Origin: Tolypothrix bouteillei VB521301
GTDB taxonomy: Bacteria; Cyanobacteriota; Cyanobacteriia; Cyanobacteriales; Nostocaceae
Direction of reading: 5' to 3'
NCBI RefSeq assembly: GCF_000760695.4
Contig: NZ_JHEG04000002.1
Location: 124,001 to 188,000 of the forward strand
DNA length: 64,000 nt
The notes beneath the pieces are model-generated. The model was not told the DNA's origin and ran no database searches. It worked only from the letters and a program-made list of their open reading frames with translations. Both the position numbers and the translations under genes were made by a program. This document shows positions 36,207 to 45,224 of the stretch, piece after piece; the stretch's first letter is position 1; each line of letters starts with the position of its first letter.

Positions 36207-36701
36207 TCAACTCCCACAGCTACCACAATCTAAGGAGCCGCAATCTGCAGCACCGCAATCTAAGGAGCCACAGTCTGCACCACTGCAATCCAAACCACTA
36301 CAATCAATTGTTGCTAAATCGGCAAACCCTTCGATACAATCACAACCTCCATCACAATCGCTGCTCGTGCAGTCCGATTGGCCGGCTTTATCTTTAGTAC
36401 AATTGTTTTTCCTACGCTTTTTACCTGGTGTTTCTTCTGTCGATTCCTCACCATCAATTTGCGCCCGCAAAATTCCATTGGCTTGGGAACAGGCTTGAAA
36501 TCGGATTCGAGATTTGGCGATCGCATCGCGCAAACCTTCTTGAGTAATGACTCGTTTGACGTACTGCGAACAAGATTCTCCACCATACAGAATTCGATGA
36601 GCACAACTAAATCCTTTGTAAGGAGAAATATGTTTTTGATACTGAGTAATTGCTGCAACACTAATTTTTCTGCTGATTGAGCCGAACACTGAGACCTGCA
36701 T
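36207..36701 (-). CDS. yidD: YidD-family protein with a cysteine-rich C-terminal tail
   Basis: 164 aa. Residues about 15-80 are a YidD domain (ITQYQKHISPYKGFSCAHRILYGGESCSQYVK, matching the YQ..ISP..G..C...PTCS.Y family pattern), linked to membrane protein insertion. Unlike standard YidD, it has a lysine-rich linker and then a tail (about 100-164) of repeated DC/DCG units with about 14 cysteines (SDCDGGCDC, DCGSLDCG, DCGSCGS). The tail could bind metal or form disulfides. The repeats are regular at DNA level, so recent expansion is likely. Upstream of chlP in divergent orientation. Confidence 0.8.
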   Translation of the reverse strand: MQVSVFGSISRKISVAAITQYQKHISPYKGFSCAHRILYGGESCSQYVKRVITQEGLRDAIAKSRIRFQACSQANGILRAQIDGEESTEETPGKKRRKNNCTKDKAGQSDCTSSDCDGGCDCIEGFADLATIDCSGLDCSGADCGSLDCGAADCGSLDCGSCGS

Positions 36702-36856
36702 AAATTGGGTAATAAACCATAGATGTTTCCTAATTCACTATTCCCAATCCCCAAACCCCAATTCCCAATTCACAATTTGGAGAAATATTAAGGAATGTTG
36801 CATTTGTTTCAGAGATTGAGAGGAAAGCGCAAAATCAATCAAAAGACCGTGATACC

Positions 36857-38113
36857 ATGCTTTCGGTAAATGAAAAGATTGGGAGAAGACCTTTGACACT
36901 ACGGGTTGCTGTTGTTGGGTCAGGTCCAGCAGGTTCATCAGCTGCAGAAACATTAGCGAAAGCTGGAATTGAAACCTACCTATTTGAACGCAAGCTGGAT
37001 AATGCCAAGCCTTGTGGCGGTGCAATTCCCCTATGTATGGTGAGTGAATTCGACCTGCCCCAAAATATTATTGACCGTCGCGTGCGGAAAATGAAGATGA
37101 TATCGCCTTCCAATCGTGAGGTGGATATCAATCTGGAAAAAGAAGAAGAATATATTGGAATGTGTCGTCGCGAAGTGCTAGATGGTTATCTACGCGATCG
37201 CGCCGCCAAACTGGGCGCAAATTTAATTAATGCCACCGTTCATAAACTCGATATTCCAGCAAACAGTACCGATCCCTATACCATCCATTACGTAGAACAC
37301 ACAGAAGGTAGTGTTCAAGGAATTGCCAAAACCCTAAAAGTCGATGTGATTGTTGGGGCTGATGGTGCTAACTCCCGCATTGCCAAAGAAATGGATGCAG
37401 GAGACTACAATTACGCGATCGCTTTCCAAGAGCGCATTCGCCTTCCTCAAGATCGCATGATCTACTACGAGGATCTCGCCGAGATGTACGTTGGTGATGA
37501 TGTGTCTCCTGACTTTTATGCTTGGGTGTTCCCCAAATACGACCACGTGGCTGTAGGTACTGGTACAATGCACGTGAATAAAGCGAGTATCAAGCAACTA
37601 CAAGCTGGAATTCGCGCTCGTGCTGCCAGAAAACTCGCAGGTGGCAAAATTATTAAGGTGGAAGCACACCCCATTCCCGAACATCCCCGCCCCCGTCGGG
37701 TTGTAGGAAGAATTGCTTTAGTAGGTGATGCTGCAGGCTATGTGACTAAATCTTCTGGAGAAGGCATTTACTTTGCAGCTAAGTCGGGACGGATGTGCGC
37801 TGAAACAATTGTCGAAATGTCCAACGCCGGTAGTCGCATTCCTACAGAAGCTGACCTAAAAGTCTATATAAAACGTTGGGATAGGAAGTACGGGCTAACT
37901 TACAAGGTCTTAGATCTCCTACAGACCGTATTTTACCGTTCTGATGCCACACGTGAAGCTTTTGTGGAAATGTGTGACGATATCGATGTCCAAAGGCTAA
38001 CCTTTGACAGCTATCTGTACAAGACAGTTGTACCAGCTAATCCTTTCACTCAGCTAAAAATTACTGCTAAGACCATTGGTAGTTTACTTCGCGGTAATGC
38101 TCTAGCTCCTTAA
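36857..38113 (+). CDS. chlP: Geranylgeranyl reductase ChlP
   Basis: 418 aa FAD-dependent reductase that saturates the geranylgeranyl chain to phytyl for chlorophyll a and tocopherol. The FAD-binding motif VAVVGSGPAGSSAAETLAKAG is near the N-terminus. Family markers include CGGAIP, the MKMISPSN segment, VGADGANSRIAK and GDAAGYVTKSSGEGIYFAAKSGRM. Length is normal. An in-frame start slightly downstream is possible, but the ATG at 36857 is acceptable. Monocistronic, ending in a strong hairpin. Acts at the thylakoid/plasma membrane with other chlorophyll enzymes; chlI lies further along the window. Confidence 0.95.
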   Translation: MLSVNEKIGRRPLTLRVAVVGSGPAGSSAAETLAKAGIETYLFERKLDNAKPCGGAIPLCMVSEFDLPQNIIDRRVRKMKMISPSNREVDINLEKEEEYIGMCRREVLDGYLRDRAAKLGANLINATVHKLDIPANSTDPYTIHYVEHTEGSVQGIAKTLKVDVIVGADGANSRIAKEMDAGDYNYAIAFQERIRLPQDRMIYYEDLAEMYVGDDVSPDFYAWVFPKYDHVAVGTGTMHVNKASIKQLQAGIRARAARKLAGGKIIKVEAHPIPEHPRPRRVVGRIALVGDAAGYVTKSSGEGIYFAAKSGRMCAETIVEMSNAGSRIPTEADLKVYIKRWDRKYGLTYKVLDLLQTVFYRSDATREAFVEMCDDIDVQRLTFDSYLYKTVVPANPFTQLKITAKTIGSLLRGNALAP

Positions 38114-38132
38114 CAAAGCAATGGGGAACAAG

Positions 38133-38178
38133 CAAGAGGCAATAGGGAACAATTTTGCCAGTTCTCTATTGTCTCTTG
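38133..38178 (+). terminator. Long hairpin after chlP
   Basis: 18-base arms (38133-38150 and 38161-38178) pair throughout, with two G:U pairs, around a 10-base loop. There is only a weak T tract (GGTTTATT) after it, so it may be a terminator or RNA-stabilising hairpin 20 bases past the stop codon. The remaining DNA up to 38491 is very AT-rich, with no gene. Confidence 0.6.
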
Positions 38179-38491
38179 GTTTATTAAGGTTATGTAAAGT
38201 ATATTTTATTTCTCACAGAATATATCATTTTATTTTTTTTAATAGCAAAAAAATATACTCGTTACACCTAGTGAGCTAATAATAGATACAACAGAATAAA
38301 AACCTCTTAAAAAGCTGATACAACAAGTAATATTTACCCGTTAGAGAAAATAATTTTGCTAAGACTTGGCAAAGTTAATATAAAGATTTTGTGAAAAATA
38401 TATAAATTTCTTGTCACTTTTTCCGTAAATTTACTAAGGTGGACGGGATGCTTACTTGAAACCAGCTCCTAGGTAGGAGTAAGGCTTAACC

Positions 38492-39247
38492 ATGAAACTC
38501 AGTTCAGTACTTACTACTGCTGTGTCTACTTTGACTGTGGGTGTTGTCACAGTCCTTGGTTTCTCCAGTCAGGCTCTAGGTCTAACTTTTTTCGGTGACT
38601 CAAGAGCAACTTGGGGAGAACCCATTATTTATCCAGGGAGCGTAAATACCAATCCACGCTACACAGGTGTGGGAACCAATACTTTTACATGGGGGGATGG
38701 TCAACCAAAGGACCCAATCTACGGCACACCTGCAAATGAACTGACCCTGAAGGGCAATTCATTTCAAGCACAGGAAAACTCTGTGTTTAAGATAGGTGAT
38801 TTAACCTACTTTAATGGCACAGTTCCGCAAGGCACTAATGTGGACTCTGTATCATTAAGTCTCAACCTATCTTTCTCCGAACCATTCCAATTCTCTGAGG
38901 TCTTCCAATACGAGTTGGAGTTAGAAAACACAACTAATGAGGGCGATCGAGAGAAAGACGCGGATTCTGTCGTTGTTAAAAACACTTTTAGCGATCGCAG
39001 TTTCAGTTTTGGAGGGAATGACTACCTTTTGGAACTCATTGGCTTTAGCCAAGATGGTGGTAACACCACCGTGAAAAAGTTTCGCGTCTATGAAGATGAC
39101 GAAATTACAGCAGGTATTTACGCCCGTATTACTCGGATTACACCACCGAAGACAGTCCCCGAACCTGCGAGCCTTGCTGGTTTATCAGTACTAAGCATCT
39201 ACCTTTTATCCCGCAAGAATAAAATCTTAAGGAATAAAAACAAATAA
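38492..39247 (+). CDS. PEP-CTERM sorted surface protein, choice-of-anchor K type
   Basis: 251 aa. A Sec signal peptide (MKLSSVLTTAVSTLTVGVVTVLGFSSQALG cut near residue 30) leads to a beta-rich secreted domain (TFTWG, NSVFKIGDLTYFNGT, VSLSLNLSF), resembling choice-of-anchor K domains. The C-terminus has the PEP-CTERM sorting signal: VPEPASL, a hydrophobic helix and a basic end (SRKNK). Exosortase-type processing and surface or matrix location follow from the family. The ribosome binding site AGGAG is a normal distance upstream. Substrate or ligand unknown. Confidence 0.85.
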   Translation: MKLSSVLTTAVSTLTVGVVTVLGFSSQALGLTFFGDSRATWGEPIIYPGSVNTNPRYTGVGTNTFTWGDGQPKDPIYGTPANELTLKGNSFQAQENSVFKIGDLTYFNGTVPQGTNVDSVSLSLNLSFSEPFQFSEVFQYELELENTTNEGDREKDADSVVVKNTFSDRSFSFGGNDYLLELIGFSQDGGNTTVKKFRVYEDDEITAGIYARITRITPPKTVPEPASLAGLSVLSIYLLSRKNKILRNKNK

Positions 39248-39305
39248 CTTCAGGGGATAGTTAGTAGTTTTGTAATAAAAGTTACCAATCTACTAAGATT
39301 TTTTA

Positions 39306-39333
39306 GTAGAGACGCGCTATAGCACGTCTCTAC
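39306..39333. repeat. GTAGAGACG...CGTCTCTAC palindromic repeat
   Basis: Perfect nine-base inverted repeat around a 10-base centre. This palindrome class is dispersed in cyanobacterial genomes. Between convergent genes, it may also act as a bidirectional terminator. Confidence 0.7.
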
Positions 39334-39465
39334 ACAGACGAAATATCAAGTTTTACTGGAATACTTGGTGCTCTCATACAGAAACCGCGCCCTCGCTTGT
39401 TACGTTCAAAACGCAATAGGTGAAGACGCTGGTTGCTTGGTTACTGGTTAGGTAATCGCTGAAGA

Positions 39466-40212
39466 TCAATCAACACCGGATGCCGTGGAAGCACTTTCTG
39501 TTGATTGGGGGGCGCTTGGTAGTTCCAAGCAGTAACCTGCGCCATACACGGTTTTGATATAACGGGGATGACGGGGATCTGGTTCTAACTTAGTTCTCAG
39601 GTGACGGATATGTACGCGAATGGTTTCAATATCATCATCCGGGTCATAACCCCAAACTTCTCTAAGAATTTCGCTGGGGGAAACTGTCTGACCGTGGCGT
39701 TGAAGGAGACAGTGCAGTAGCTCAAACTCTAGGTGAGTTAATTTGACCGTTTGACCAAACCAAATCGCCTCAAAACGCTCTGGAACTAAGGTTAGAGGTC
39801 CGTAATTCAAAATTTCACTGTGCTTGGCGGCTTGAGGAATCCGGTCAGTACGCCGCAATAACGCTCGCACCCGTGCCAGCATTTCTTCGACTTCAAAGGG
39901 CTTGGTCAGGTAATCATCTGCGCCAGCATTAAAACCTTCCACCTTATCCTGTGTTTGGCTCAAAGCCGTCAGCATCAGCACGGGAATTTCAGCAGTGCGC
40001 TCATCCCGACGCAGGCGCTGGCAAACAGTAAATCCATCTACCCTTGGCAACATGAGATCCAGCATGATCAAGTCTGGTTGTAGCTGGAGAGCTAGTGCTT
40101 GACCTTTGATGCCGTCCTCGGCTTGGCTAACGTCGTAACCAGCCATCTCTAGGTTGACGGCTACGAGTTCTGAAATTGCAGGGTCGTCGTCTATGACAAG
40201 AATCCTCGGCAT
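39466..40212 (-). CDS. rpaA: Response regulator RpaA (OmpR/PhoB family)
   Basis: 248 aa from the ATG at 40212, which starts directly at the receiver ([11 protein letters not shown]); an upstream start is out of line with the family. Receiver residues: D8-D10, phospho-acceptor D52 in IMLDLMLP and K104 in YLTKPF. The winged-helix domain ends with [14 protein letters not shown]. Sequence segments such as [19 protein letters not shown] and [22 protein letters not shown] are those of RpaA, the master clock-output and energy-transfer regulator in cyanobacteria, rather than RpaB. It is a stand-alone gene. Confidence 0.88.
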   Translation of the reverse strand: MPRILVIDDDPAISELVAVNLEMAGYDVSQAEDGIKGQALALQLQPDLIMLDLMLPRVDGFTVCQRLRRDERTAEIPVLMLTALSQTQDKVEGFNAGADDYLTKPFEVEEMLARVRALLRRTDRIPQAAKHSEILNYGPLTLVPERFEAIWFGQTVKLTHLEFELLHCLLQRHGQTVSPSEILREVWGYDPDDDIETIRVHIRHLRTKLEPDPRHPRYIKTVYGAGYCLELPSAPQSTESASTASGVD

Positions 40213-40369
40213 TATTAAAAAATTATTACTACTTATTAAGGATAAATAAGAACCTTTGGTAGATACAAAGATTGCTTTCCTGATTATAAAAAATAATTTA
40301 AATCTAACATAAAGATTAAAATTAAAGGATTGTAAAACCAAAACTAAACTATACTATATTGGCTATATC

Positions 40370-41449
40370 ATGTGTTATCCCTCTTACAGTCCCTCATGGT
40401 TTTTGCAAAACGGTTTGGTGATGACTGTCTATACCGCTTTGCGGGGTCAGCGTTATTGGGAAGGCACGATCCAAGACCCGGAGCCGCTTTATCAAGAAGT
40501 CATTTTTACTGGGGCCCAAGAAGTACCAATTTTCGGTAAAATAGCCATTCCCAAAAATCCTCGTGGCACGATTGTTGGTACTTATGGCATTACAGGCGAT
40601 TTGGACAATCAATGGTATCTCAAGATTTTAGGGCGTAAAGCATATGCTCAAGGGTATGCTGTGGTGTTGTTTGATTGGCGTGCTCATGGCAAAACAGCAG
40701 AATTGTCTCCAACGCTAACGAGTGATGGATTGTACGAAGGAGAAGATTTTACCCGCATTGCTGCCACCGCCAAACAGATGGGATGTCCCGGACAATTTTG
40801 GTTTACCGGGTACTCTTTAGGCGGGCAGTTGGCTCTGTGGGCTGTGAAAGCCTCTGTGGAACTTACCAAAGAAAATCGGAATTTGGGGCTGCAAGAGAGC
40901 GATATTGGTGGTGCAGCCGTCATTTGTCCGAGTTTGGACTCAAGGCGATCGCTCGCTTATCTGGTCAAACATCCTTTGGGGAGATATCTCGAGCAAGCGA
41001 TCGCACGGGGATTAGAAAAACTTGCCTGGAAGATTCATGAAGCTCATCCTGGAACTCTTGACCCTGAGGCGATTAAGCGGGCTAACAGCATATGGGGCTT
41101 TGATGAGGAGCTAGTCATTCAGCGACTGGGCTTTCCCACAGTGGAAGCTTATTACGATGCTAGCAGTGCTCTGCCAATCCTACCACATCTTACCAAACCC
41201 ACGCTAATCATTTACGCTGAAGACGATCCCTTCTTTGAACCTGCGATAATACCCGAATTACAAGCAATTTGCAAGAGTAACAAGGCATTGGAGTTGCTAC
41301 TAACCCGTTATGGCGGTCATGTAGGTTACATCAGTAGCAAAGATTGCCAGAGTCAGGCAGGCGATCCAGATCCTTGGTGGGCATGGAATCGAACTTTACA
41401 GTGGTTAAATAAGAAAAACTGTCCTCAGCTAGCAGAAAATTTTTCTTGA
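40370..41449 (+). CDS. Alpha/beta hydrolase, YheT-like esterase
   Basis: 359 aa. Nucleophile elbow GYSLGG (S149), oxyanion-region TYGITGD, acid in YAEDDPF and the catalytic His in RYGGHVGY make a complete hydrolase triad. The overall pattern matches the YheT/UPF0017 group of cytoplasmic esterases. Substrate unknown. It is divergent from rpaA with only about 160 bases between starts, so both promoters share this space. A shorter start at Met18 (MTVYTALRG) is plausible because residues 1-17 are atypical. Confidence 0.85.
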   Translation: MCYPSYSPSWFLQNGLVMTVYTALRGQRYWEGTIQDPEPLYQEVIFTGAQEVPIFGKIAIPKNPRGTIVGTYGITGDLDNQWYLKILGRKAYAQGYAVVLFDWRAHGKTAELSPTLTSDGLYEGEDFTRIAATAKQMGCPGQFWFTGYSLGGQLALWAVKASVELTKENRNLGLQESDIGGAAVICPSLDSRRSLAYLVKHPLGRYLEQAIARGLEKLAWKIHEAHPGTLDPEAIKRANSIWGFDEELVIQRLGFPTVEAYYDASSALPILPHLTKPTLIIYAEDDPFFEPAIIPELQAICKSNKALELLLTRYGGHVGYISSKDCQSQAGDPDPWWAWNRTLQWLNKKNCPQLAENFS

Positions 41450-41452
41450 CGC

Positions 41453-41725
41453 TCAATAGTCTAAACTGAATGGCTCCACATGAATTAACCCCGCCCATGC
41501 TGAGAAGGTGACGAGCGCCTGTATAGTCGAGGCAGTGCGTTGCGGTGAATCCTGCCCTGGAGGCGGGTTTCCCGCGCCCTGGGGACTGGTGAACCCGAAG
41601 GGGGGTTCCCCCCGTTGTAGCACCTGCCGTGCGATTTCAATCGCAAACGTGTTTTTGCCAAATTGGGATGCTTCCATAACGTAGGGGATATGCTTGACAA
41701 TTGCGTTTGCTAAACGTATTCTCAC
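41453..41725 (-). other. Doubtful small frame containing a GC-rich repeat
   Basis: A 90-codon frame overlaps the start of the truncated pentapeptide gene on the same strand (ATGA overlap). Residues 1-38 (IRLANAIVKHIPYVMEAS) resemble protein but match no family I know. Its second half is written in a GC-rich dispersed repeat (about 41540-41620, GGCGGGTTTCCCGC core), so the natural C-terminus has probably been overwritten. Best seen as a gene remnant rather than a functional protein. Confidence 0.35.
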
Positions 41726-42000
41726 CGTACCCCATCAAATTTAGTATCGCTGGTGATATTCCAATCTTGAATATATGCTCCACTGAGAGTAGCACCTGTA
41801 AAATTGGTTCCGTCTAACTGCGCTTGTACCAGTTTTGCCTCAGATAAGTCAGTATCTTGCAAGTTAGCTAAGCTTAAGTCTGTGCCAATAAAACTAGCAT
41901 CTGCTAAATTAGCTCCTTGTAAGTTAATCTCTCGCAAGTTTTGGCGGTCAAATTTTTCATCCTGTCTCTTCTGGAGACATCCCCGCGAGTTATCCCGCAT
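41722..42000 (-). CDS. Short pentapeptide repeat protein, probably truncated
   Basis: 92 aa. Pentapeptide repeats run from about residue 20 to 75 (ANLAD, ANLQD, ATLSG). It ends AYIQDWNITSDTKFDGVR. In longer cyanobacterial homologues this DWNI.SDT..DGV motif marks the end of the repeats and is followed by CEYVYMR and a further domain, all missing here. A stop occurs where a GC-rich repeat region begins, so the gene appears clipped by a rearrangement. It lies 6 bases after the alkB-like gene, with which it may be co-transcribed. Confidence 0.6.
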   Translation of the reverse strand: MRDNSRGCLQKRQDEKFDRQNLREINLQGANLADASFIGTDLSLANLQDTDLSEAKLVQAQLDGTNFTGATLSGAYIQDWNITSDTKFDGVR

Positions 42001-42006
42001 TCAAAA

Positions 42007-42525
42007 CTACTTCAACAACCGAAACGTTAGACTTATGCGTCCAAGTGCTTCTGGTTGTTTAAGAATTCCGTGTTTCCAGTATCGCTGCGTTTCTTGAGGC
42101 ATAAAAATTAAAGAACCACTTTTGAGTAAGTAGTTATGTTCATTGCTTTTGTCTTGTTTATTTTGAAATGTAATTATTCTTTCAGCCCCTAAAGAAATAA
42201 TTGAAATACCAGTAGCCTCAATAAGTTCATCAAGTGAGTCAGAATGAAATCCCATTACTGAGTCACCGTTTGGGTAATAATTTGCCAAACAGTTATTAGG
42301 ACGAAAACCAAAACGTTTTTCAAGCCTATCAATAACAGGAACTAATTCATCTAGCATTTGGCATGATTCATAACTGATGTTAGAGTAATTATATGGTGAG
42401 CCAAAACTAGCTGTTTTTCTTACATATATACGTTCATCCCATCTAATCTTAGATACAAGAGTATCAAATAACAAATGACTGTTAGGCAAAAATAATTCGC
42501 TAATGAGTAATTCGGGTTTATTCAT
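42007..42525 (-). CDS. AlkB-like 2-oxoglutarate/Fe(II) oxygenase
   Basis: 172 aa. The iron site is H94-x-D96 in MGFHSDS and H152 in WKHGI, and the 2-oxoglutarate-binding arginines are R163 and R169 in GRISLTFR. YNYSNISYES and NNCLANYYPNGDSVMGFH are the typical substrate/cofactor strands of AlkB-family dealkylases. The family repairs alkylated DNA or RNA by oxidative demethylation; whether this member acts on nucleic acid or another substrate is not settled by sequence. Start ATG at 42525. Confidence 0.87.
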   Translation of the reverse strand: MNKPELLISELFLPNSHLLFDTLVSKIRWDERIYVRKTASFGSPYNYSNISYESCQMLDELVPVIDRLEKRFGFRPNNCLANYYPNGDSVMGFHSDSLDELIEATGISIISLGAERIITFQNKQDKSNEHNYLLKSGSLIFMPQETQRYWKHGILKQPEALGRISLTFRLLK

Positions 42526-43059
42526 TATTTACTGACAGAATAAAAAATTTATTAAAGTTGATATTTTTTACTATAAAACTGGTTATTAACTTGTAGTAAC
42601 TTGCAAAGCAAAACTTTGTTTACATAGCATCAAGCTTCCAATATAATGCTTTTATAATGCTTTAACCTGAAAATTGGCATAGACATAATTTTATTCTAAT
42701 CTTTTAAATCATTAACATTATGTAATATTTGACGCATTGTTGTGTTCATATCGAATCGGAGAGCGAGTCCGAGCATTAAGATTATTACGTTCGGTAACCT
42801 TGCTGAATATTGTTAATGTGGGCTTGAGGTTTACAGTCTAACCTCCTTTTCGTATCATCAATAATACTTCCAGCGGTGTTTGGGAAGCGAAAAAGCCTAA
42901 AAGCCCTGAAGAAAGGTAAACAAGCAGGTACGATTTGTACGGGCAATACCCACCCTACTACCGCATCCACCTGAAACTGTTTGGTTGAGGCTGCAGAGGG
43001 GCAGGGGGGAAAGAATCACAGACTCATTAACCGATTAATTTCTACCCAATAAATTAACC
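42526..43059. other. Intergenic region, no supported gene
   Basis: AT-rich spacer left of the MITE-like elements. A 61-codon reverse frame at 42785-42970 has no recognisable content. Nothing else seen. Confidence 0.45.
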
Positions 43060-43189
43060 TAGTGGTTCACCACATTGAATTTGAGGGTTGATTGAAAAAC
43101 CGCAGAGGCGCAGAGGGCGCAGAGGAAGAGAAAAAGAGGATGAGCTTGAACATCGTTTTACCCATTAAAACTTATGTGGTGAACTACTA
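43060..43189. mobile_element. MITE-like element A
   Basis: 130 bases bounded by 16-base inverted ends (TAGTGGTTCACCACAT and ATGTGGTGAACTACTA) with one mismatch. No coding capacity; the interior includes the GCAGAGGCGCAGAGG dispersed repeat. It abuts element B directly. Confidence 0.7.
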
Positions 43190-43373
43190 GTGGTCTATCG
43201 CATTAATTTTGATAAGCTGCCACCTAGTTCCCAGGCTGAGCCTGGGAATGCTGTCTTTGGAGGCTCCGCCTCCCGAAAGCGAGGCTCTGCCTCGCTGTAT
43301 GCATTCCCAGGTAGAACCGCCGGATCGAGATAAAAACGTTTCACTCCTCAAAACTTTTGCGATAGACCACTAG
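43187..43373. mobile_element. MITE-like element B
   Basis: 187 bases with perfect 16-base inverted ends (CTAGTGGTCTATCGCA and TGCGATAGACCACTAG) that continue imperfectly inwards (AATTTTG / CAAAACTTTT). The interior has three nested palindromes (CCCAGGCTGAGCCTGGG, GGAGGCTCCGCCTCC, GCGAGGCTCTGCCTCGC). No coding capacity. Its left end overlaps the right end of element A by three bases. Confidence 0.75.
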
Positions 43374-43579
43374 ATGCGCTACTACCTACAGTTCAAACAT
43401 CAAATAGGAGTGCTATATATAACAGAACATTAAATTCAGTAGACAATATTATACTCTATAGAATTTAATGGGTATTGCAATAATTTAAACTAGTTTTAAG
43501 TTATTGCAGGAAAGGTTAAGCTTTCAGCAAAAGTAAAGATGTTATGTCTTTGCGAACAAAAATCTCGTTCAAGACTATA

Positions 43580-44450
43580 GCATTAACATCCTAGAAGAAA
43601 TACCTAGGAGTCTCATTTAAATTTTGCAAAGACAAGCTAGTGACAATGTTGCCAACTAAGCTTTTGTTTTTACTAAATCCGGCAAAATTTAGGTGGAGTC
43701 CGATAAGTTTTTCAAGAACTAAGAGAAAAATACCATAGAAATTATGACAAAACGTTCTGCCAGACAAGTAGGGGATAGGAAAGATCCTTGAAACACTTAA
43801 GATTGAAGTAGCCTAAAATCTTCGGGGGGGTATAAACTGAGATGTTCGTCGGGGTCGTAAACTCTTCATGCTTTCGGAAGAAGGTATTGGAAGGGGAGGA
43901 AGGCTTTCAGCCGTTGCCCAGTCATATAATTTACTTTGAGATATTATGAGATTCAGGCACGGACTCTTTCGCTTAAGAACACTTAAATTCTGCGGAATTC
44001 CTCGATAAAGTCTATTTTCAATTCACTTTGTTGTGGCGTGGCGGCGTCGTCATTCTTTATGGTAATCCTTATTAGGGGAGCGACTACCTTAAAAAGTCGT
44101 AAGTGCGGAGAATCAATCTGTCAGTCATTTCTATGGTGACATAGAGACGATCGGTGAGTTTAGCTGAAGTCTTTATTGAAGATTTCAGGGAGGTTTTAGT
44201 AACTCAGAGAGCCACTTTCAAAGAGAGATGTTTTGTCGGATGTTAGTTATTTTTACTAGTTTTCGTACAATTTGGAGAAAAGAAAGCAGGCAATTGAGTC
44301 AAGATAAGTCCTCTGGATCTTCAAGTTTTTAAGCGATTTGGTAAGAATCTCTAGGGAGCATCTTGGTGGCAAAGTCTCCTCGGTTTAGACTGTTAAGCCT
44401 TGCAGTCCTGTAGTAGTAATACGACGGAGTATCTTATATCCGGATATAAA
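43580..44450 (+). ncRNA. Candidate large structured RNA or long leader
   Basis: No frame of useful length on either strand, yet many clean hairpins are visible. These are CCTAG/CTAGG (43590-43608), AAGATT/AATCTT (43799-43822), AATTC-TGCG-GAATT with a UNCG loop (43986-43999), CGACT/AGTCG (44081-44099), TCTATG-GTGA-CATAGA with a GNRA loop (44130-44145), a 10-pair stem (44164-44188) and a 16-base palindrome TTATATCCGGATATAA (44434-44449). GC content looks higher than in the flanking AT-rich spacer. It ends 52 bases before a gene, so it may be an independent RNA or a long 5' leader. It does not match RNase P RNA, tmRNA, SRP RNA or a group II domain V that I can recognise. The strand is assumed from the downstream gene. 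Confidence 0.35.
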
Positions 44451-44501
44451 GCAATACCTTTCCTTTTCATTGATGATTAATTATTAAGAATAAAATTAAG
44501 T

Positions 44502-45224
44502 ATGGTTCAAAGTACATTTACCAAACAAAAACGGGAACTGGCTAAAGCTATCTTATGGATTGAAAAAATTAGAGCGCAAGAAGTACGGGTTCGCAATTAC
44601 AACGCTCAAGACGAACTTCAGAATGAAATAAGAGAGACTTATGTAGACTATTCTCCTGAAGAGATTAGTCTTCATGTTTTAGAAATTGTTAGGGATGTCG
44701 TCAGCCAGCACGGTTCCCGTCAAAAGGCAAATTCTAGTAATACAGGAAATTTTGAATGGTATGGAATTTCTATAGAACTTACCGTACCGCAATTACGCGC
44801 CCTGCAAAGCGCTCATGCGGTTCTTAAGGAATTAGTCCGCAAACTTCCCCGACGGAATCCCAAACTTATTTACAATACCACCATCGATGGTCGTCCTGCC
44901 CTTGCTCATCCAAAACAAAAACATGAAGAAGTAGAAACTCGATACGTTCCTTATGAAGAAGATTCAAGTACTAGAGTGCGAACTTACGAAGAACGCTATA
45001 AAGTTATTACCCACTATACTCAAAAAGTAGAAGTTGATTACGGTGTTGAGATTAAACTTCTCAATGAATTAGGTGAAATGATAGATGATTTGGGAACCGC
45101 TATTCAAGTAGCTATTGATGAAGCAAATACTAAAGGGAGAGAAAACGATCCGGTCGTTGATGATGTTATTAACAGAATCAGCCAAATAATTATGGCTAAG
45201 TTACCATCAACTGAAGAGAGCTGA
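44502..45224 (+). CDS. Unrecognised cytoplasmic protein, first of a two-gene unit
   Basis: 240 aa. No family recognised. The N-terminus is helical (RELAKAILWIEKIRAQEVRVRNY). A middle segment contains WYGISIELTVPQLRALQSAHAVLKELVRKLPRR. A beta-rich, acidic stretch (EEVETRYVPYEEDSSTRVRTYEERYKVITHY) precedes a C-terminal helix (ELGEMIDDLGTAIQVAIDEA). No signal peptide, membrane helix or nucleotide-binding motif. Followed on the same strand by another unrecognised gene after a heptamer repeat tract. Preceded by the candidate structured RNA. Start ATG at 44502 has no strong ribosome binding site, so a long leader could matter. Confidence 0.65.
   Translation: MVQSTFTKQKRELAKAILWIEKIRAQEVRVRNYNAQDELQNEIRETYVDYSPEEISLHVLEIVRDVVSQHGSRQKANSSNTGNFEWYGISIELTVPQLRALQSAHAVLKELVRKLPRRNPKLIYNTTIDGRPALAHPKQKHEEVETRYVPYEEDSSTRVRTYEERYKVITHYTQKVEVDYGVEIKLLNELGEMIDDLGTAIQVAIDEANTKGRENDPVVDDVINRISQIIMAKLPSTEES

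Noticed and set aside
43580..44450. RNase P RNA, tmRNA, SRP RNA or a group II intron
   Set aside because: The conserved cores of these RNAs were not seen, and no reverse transcriptase or domain V hairpin is present.
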